64,000 nt of DNA, taken from assembly GCF_014356525.2 (NCBI RefSeq), contig NC_052506.1, positions 8,797,698 to 8,861,697 on the forward strand, in the 5' to 3' direction. The notes under the pieces were generated by a model, which saw only the letters and a list, made by a program, of their open reading frames with translations, made no database searches and was not told the origin of the DNA. The translations under genes and the position numbers were made by a program. Positions within the stretch are counted from its first letter, which is position 1. Each line of letters begins with the position of its first letter. The DNA is from Nilaparvata lugens (taxonomy: Eukaryota; Arthropoda; Insecta; Hemiptera; Delphacidae). Shown in pieces: positions 59,341 through 64,000 of this stretch.

Positions 59341-59841
59341 AATTGGATAATCTTTTTCAATATAATTGTTAAGATCATTATAAGAGTGAGAAAAAGTGGC
59401 AACTGAAATTTCTGTGGTCTTATAAGCGAATTATGGGTTGTTGAAATGCTAACTTTCCAGATTCCGTTTTCTTTCCAGATCATAAACGGTTTCGACAATA
59501 TTATTAGAACTTCTCTCAAAAATTCAAAAAATGTATCTTTCAAAACTAAAACATTTCATTCTCCATATCGTTCATAAATAAAACATTTTTTGTAAATTCG
59601 ATAACTTGTTTTTTGGCATTAATCGCGAAAAACGCATATAGAACAAAGCCAATGATATACTGAATGTATTAAAAAAAAACTCCAATGGAAAATTCGAAAC
59701 CGTTTATGATCTGGGAAGAAAACGGAGTTCAGCACTTCAACAACCCATAACTCGCTTATAAGACCACTTAAAAATTTCAGTTGCCACTTTTTCTCACTCT
59801 TATAATGATCTTAACAATTATATTGAAAAATATTATCCAAT
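59341..59841. repeat. Inverted repeat in intron
   Basis: Arms of about 150 bp (TTATAAGAGTGAGAAAAAGT and complement; TTATGATCTGG-AGAAAACGG) around a loop of about 170 bp. The 68-residue ORF on the minus strand is an arm reading. Probably a palindromic MITE. Target duplication not found. Confidence 0.65.
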
Positions 59842-60802
59842 TTAAATAAAAATAAAAATGTATACCAAACAGCCCTATTACGGCTGAATGACACCAATTC
59901 TTCTATTTTTATCTCCGCCAACAAAATTTTATAAATTTTATCTTCCTATACTTCATAGATGTTGCATAAACTATTTTAAAATTTCACATTAGATAAGGAA
60001 TCATAAGTGAAAAAGTTACTTCCACATGTTATCTCATCATGTTCAATGTGAAAAATCAATGTTCAATTACTCTTTTTTCCTTAATTAATAAACTGTGAAA
60101 CTATGATTTTAATATTCAATTTTTATAGAATGTAGGATAACAATAAAAATCTCAGATATTTGAATAAATGCAAATTTGCATTTTTTCTGTGTGTGAGTGT
60201 TTTAGAAGAAGTGTGTGAAATTATTGAAACATAATTTCAATAAAAAAGAATATTGATAGCACAAGCGAACAGCTCAACACAAAATGATCAATACAATTAA
60301 TTCTATGTACCGGGTATCCCACGAAGAGGTTTTCACGTTTGATTTTATATTACGTGCCCATTCATACACCAAACTTTTTAAATTTTACACAGTTTACAAA
60401 GTAGGTTCTAAAAATAATCTGAGAAAATTTCAACTCCGTAACCTTCGTAGAAACAAAATGGCGGCATATTGAAAAACTATACCTAAAGAACATTAAAACG
60501 GTGTTTTTGGTTTTATAAAATATTTTTATTGTTGCACTTTAGGGCAATATGACTTGAAAAAAAACTAGAACATACCCTAATCAAAAACCTTAAAGTCCAA
60601 AATTATTAAAATTGAAATCCATCCACAGCAACACACTGATAACAGCGCTTAAGAAATTATTCGTAAGCTCTTAAAAGAAACTCCGCGGTATCCGGAGAAG
60701 TTCCTCTTCTATTTATCGTTTTAGTTCCTCATCATTATTGAAGCTATGGGTATAAACTTTTTCCTCCAAGTCACCCCAAAAAAAAGTCACAAAGAGTTAA
60801 AT

Positions 60803-61067
60803 GATAGAGAAACAATAGCGTAAGTAGATATCCTATGGTATAGGGCGTTAATGTCGCAACTTTTACTGTTATCTCAAGCCGATTACTGTCGATTCTTACT
60901 GTTTTGACCGGGTAAGAGTGTATAAAAGGCACAATATGAGAGACTACCAGCGTTATAAAGCTTCACGGGAAAGAACTACGTGGACTATCAGCTTGAGATA
61001 ACAGTAAAAGTTGCGACATAGACGCCCTATACCATGGGATATCTACTTATGCTATTTTTTATCTATG
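60803..61067. mobile_element. MITE M copy 2, 7-bp target duplication
   Basis: 265 bp, flanked by GTTAAAT on both sides (60796-60802, 61068-61074). Near-identical in length and ends to 55300-55563. It interrupts the transposase frame at the SLDLT block; removing one duplication restores continuity. Confidence 0.85.
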
Positions 61068-61258
61068 GTTAAATCTAGTGATCGGGGTGGCCAATCTACA
61101 AAATCACTTCCACGACCAATCCAACGGCCATGAAGTTTGTCATTATTACTAATTGCTTGACATGATTTGCGAAATGTGGTGGAGCACCATCTTTTTGGAA
61201 GATTGCTTGATCCATTTCTGGTACCTTCCAATGAGGCAAGACTACTGCAACGTAGTGA

Positions 61259-61556
61259 ACAAATTGATTGATTGATTGAGTACTTTATTTATGTAGATTA
61301 CAATATATACTGGCTTATACACTTATATACTATAGCTTACAATACAGCAAAATTATAGATGAATTTACATAATATAGACTAAGAAAATAATTATTGAACT
61401 GTATATGATCTGAAAAAGCAATTTGTAATATAATAACTATAGATAATTATATTGTTATGCATCTGCATAAATTGGCGGAGCTTTGGACATATCAATGTCC
61501 ATTCTTCGGAAAGAATATTAAAAACATCCTCCCCAATAACTCTCTACCAAATCAGA
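61259..61556 (-). repeat. Dispersed retroelement 3' segment, copy 3
   Basis: Best-preserved copy of the repeat at 82-363. Possible 5-bp target duplication CAAAT on both sides. Inserted into the mariner. Confidence 0.65.
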
Positions 61557-62023
61557 TGAAAGTAGTTTTTATAGGAAGCGAATTGGTAAAATTTTCAATA
61601 TGCCGCCATTTTGTTTTTACGAAGGTTAGGGAGCTGTAATTTTCCCAGAATATTTTCAGAACCTACTTTGTAAACTGTGTAAAATTTAAAAAAAATTGGT
61701 GCATGAATGGGCACGTAATATAAAATCAAACGTGTAAACCACTTTGTGGGACACCCGGTACCTATATACAATAATATGATAAGTGGGAGTGTAGAGTTCC
61801 ATTTGATACACATTGCTGCCTGTTACTTCACATAAAACTTTGGTTTTTAAATACTATACTGGCTACCTATATGATTGCGTTTTTAGAAACCATCACAATA
61901 TTAAATAAACGTCTCAGATCAGTTTTCATTTTAACTAATTCTTAAACAATTAACAAAACTTGATCCTATTCTAGAACATAGAGACAAACAGACTATTTTA
62001 TAACCCCAAACTTACACAAGTAA

Positions 62024-63158
62024 AGCTGCGTTTACACAAAAGTTATTAACAAAATGTTAATAACTTAATCCTTATCTCTATATATAAAAATGAATATCTG
62101 TTTGTGTGTTAGTTTGTTTGTTTGTTAGTTTGTTTGTTCCCTATAGACTCGAAAACTACTTGACAGAACGGTATGAAACTTTGGAAATATGTTGTGTGAA
62201 TATTGGGGATGTTTTCTGACCAGAAATCTCTATATATAAAAATTAATATCTGTTTGTGTGTTTGTTTGTTTGTTAGTTTGTTTGTTTGTTCCCTATAGAC
62301 TCGAAAACTACTTGACAGAACGGTATGAAACTTTGGAAATATGTTGTGTGAATATTGGGGATGTTTTCTGACCAGAAATCTCTATATATAAAAATTAATA
62401 TCTGTTTGTGTGTTTGTTTGTTTGTTAGTTTGTTTGTTTGTTCCCTATAGACTCGAAAACTACTTGACAGAACGGTATGAAACTTTGGAAATATGTTGTG
62501 TGAATATTGGGGATGGTTTCTGACCAGAAATCTCTATATATAAAAATTAATATCTGTTTGTGTGTTAGTTTGTTTGTTCCCTATAGACTCGAAAACTACT
62601 TGAAAGAACGGTATGAAACTTTGGAAATGTTGTGTGAATATTGGGGATGGTTTCTGACCAGAAATTTGAATAGGGGGGCTAATAATAATAATATTTATAT
62701 TAATCCATTTTACAGACCCAAGTTTTCGAAATATTGTCGGTTGAGCGGCTAACGTAGAACGGGAAGATCATCATGATTCAAGATCATGTTGAGATAATAT
62801 GATATAGCATATGAACTTACCAGCTGTAATAAGCACGTCACTCTGTGATAAAATTGTTTACTGGTATTAAAACGGTGGTTTTAAGCACATAGGAAGTCCG
62901 TATTGAGATTTAAATAAGAATATTGATTGTCAGATAAATTTCATGATTCACCAAATAAAGTCAAGTGTGCACCACTGAGATACATTGATTTTTTGGCAAT
63001 ACTAAGTTCGCCGGGTAAGCTAGTAGATTATATTATATAGATTGAACGGAACTTGACAAACACATGTTCTTTATGTGTATGATAAGTTACGTTCAATCTA
63101 ATAGAATCTATAAGGATTAAGTTATTAACATTTTGTTAATAGCTTTAATGTAAACGCA
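62024..63158. mobile_element. Harbinger-like MITE split by a Helitron
   Basis: Inverted ends AGCTGCGTTTACA and TGTAAACGCAGCT with flanking TAA. The arms (TTATTAACAAAATGTTAATA and complement) enclose the Helitron at 62075-63023. Confidence 0.72.
62075..63023 (+). mobile_element. Non-autonomous Helitron with four tandem 5' ends
   Basis: 949 bp. Preceded by A, starts TCTCTATATATAAAAATG, ends GGGTAAGCTAG and is followed by T. The first part consists of 5'-end units starting at 62075, 62227, 62379 and 62531: an exact 152-bp period, the last unit shortened. Each holds TTTGTGTGTT-TTTG runs and GAAAACTACTTGACAGAACG. No Rep/helicase coding sequence. Confidence 0.8.
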
Positions 63159-63928
63159 GCTTAAATAATGTTGATATCTACGAGTAGACCCCAACATCTT
63201 GACTTTATGTTTTCGATTGAATGAAAATAAGTTTTGTGAATCATTAGAATAGAATCATTCATTCAGGTCATAACAATTCAAAAAATTAATCGCATTTAAA
63301 AGCCCACAATTAACGTAATTATTTTTACTCATAACGAGCATTGATTAATTCCGTGAGCTTTTTATAAAATCAAAGAAATCGTAAGCAACATTGATGAAAG
63401 ATGTCAATTGACTCTAAATAAAGATCTGAATTGCAATTGCAATAAAGAATACATTATGGTTGGAAAATAGCTTAATAAGCCCAAATGACTGATTCATCAG
63501 AGACTTTCTTATCACAATCCAGTAGGAAGAATTACTCTTATCATAAAAGAAAAAAATCGACAATACTTTCCATTGTGATAACAAGCAATTCTATTTCATT
63601 CAAATAATCTTTATTCACACAAGAAAAAAAATACAGCACTAGAGACAATATTATGCATAATGAATATTCCCCACAAAGACGACAAGTCTAATTGTTTCAA
63701 ATTCTCTACAAAATCATCATTTATCAATTAATTAATTCAAAGATTACATAACAAATTGAAACAGATATAAGGCTAATTTTAAGGATATTTTTATTTAGAC
63801 GCGATGCGAACGAGTGCCACGAATAGCCTGCTATACGTGAGTTGTGACAATTATGTCGATAAACATGCTCTTTCGAATGTCCCCACAAATAGAAATCACT
63901 TTAGATGATTTGAAAGCAGTATACTCAC
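63159..63928. other. Intron of the GPR180-like gene, no recognised repeat
   Basis: AT-rich with no exon-like frame. Part of the 4.73-kb intron between the two most upstream exons in view. Confidence 0.45.
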
Positions 63929-64000
63929 TAAGGTGGCGTAGATCACTGATAATACACTGGAACGAGTGTAAAAATCTTTCTGTACATAATATAAATTTTC
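63929..64000 (-). CDS. GPR180/TMEM145-like membrane protein, exon at window edge
   Basis: Ends at a GTGAGT donor in phase 0. The frame open to the window edge reads ENLYYVQKDFYTRSSVLS then VIYATL, which would lead into TTFMLLLLLL of the next exon as one hydrophobic span. A TTCCAG just inside (63957-63962) could make it a 28-bp exon instead. The N-terminal luminal domain of the family must lie beyond 64000. Confidence 0.55.

Larger units (their letters stand above)
60310..61758 (-). mobile_element. Mariner-type transposon with two nested insertions
   Basis: Ends CCGGGTATCCCACGAAG and CTTTGTGGGACACCCGG flanked by TA. Minus-strand transposase remnants: AIFQKDGAPPHFANHVKQL, GRGSDFVDWPP-like, then after the inserted MITE a CDFF-WGDLEEKVYTHSFNN-like block. 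The GAPPHF and WPPRS-DL motifs are diagnostic of mariner-type enzymes. Nested: MITE M (60803-61067) and the retroelement segment (61259-61556). Confidence 0.8.

Noticed and set aside
59337..59543. 68-residue minus ORF
   Set aside because: Lies in the arm of an inverted repeat, and the other arm is not open in the same way.

Overview
The window is AT-rich, intron-rich, repeat-dense eukaryotic DNA. It contains GT-AG introns, tRNA-derived SINE sequence, non-LTR retrotransposon pieces, mariner, piggyBac, hAT and Harbinger-type elements, and Helitrons. It looks like an insect genome. Several repeats, notably the family at 4415-5085 and 42395-43250, resemble repeats I associate with delphacid planthoppers such as Nilaparvata. 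That species guess is recollection, not proof. There is no bacterial-style operon, CRISPR array or rRNA gene.

Two host genes are clear, both on the minus strand and both running off an edge of the window. Glycerol kinase (GK) has coding exons at 18422-18490, 12004-12262 and 2939-3156, encoding the first 182 residues. The rest lies left of base 1. A plausible promoter and non-coding leader exon sit at about 20.35-20.86 kb. A GPR180/TMEM145-like seven-helix membrane protein enters from the right edge, with exons at 63929-64000 (partial), 59060-59197, 57055-57310 and a last exon at 53255-53481. A third, unrecognised plus-strand gene may end at 27535-28311 (two exons joined by a phase-consistent intron). 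A broken intron-less copy of a PRC1/Ase1-type microtubule bundler lies at about 50.4-51.0 kb.

Nearly everything else is mobile DNA or its debris. Bases 1-18.4 kb are GK introns full of insertions. They include a near-identical 2.1 kb tandem duplication (5833-7963 and 8100-10227), a 69-bp duplicated piece of GK exon 2 (5764-5832), a nested fold-back (12.35-14.2 kb), and a mariner-derived inverted structure (15.5-18.37 kb) ending about 50 bp from GK exon 1. The 20-50 kb stretch is intergenic: TTAA-flanked palindromic MITEs, a decayed piggyBac (29.48-32.35 kb), an intact-looking SINE (33.85-34.10 kb), Harbinger-like MITEs, and two large inverted-repeat elements (45.1-48.5 and 48.67-50.31 kb). 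The 51-64 kb part holds a Harbinger-like element full of palindromic motifs, decayed mariners each carrying the same 264/265-bp MITE, and a Helitron with four tandem copies of its 5' end inside another MITE.

I found no convincing new enzymatic system. The most informative observations are the GK exon fragment duplication, nested insertions with readable target-site duplications, the PRC1 retro-pseudogene, the possible unknown two-exon gene, and the Helitron with multiplied 5' termini. All element classes are inferred by eye from termini, target duplications and protein fragments. No database search was possible.
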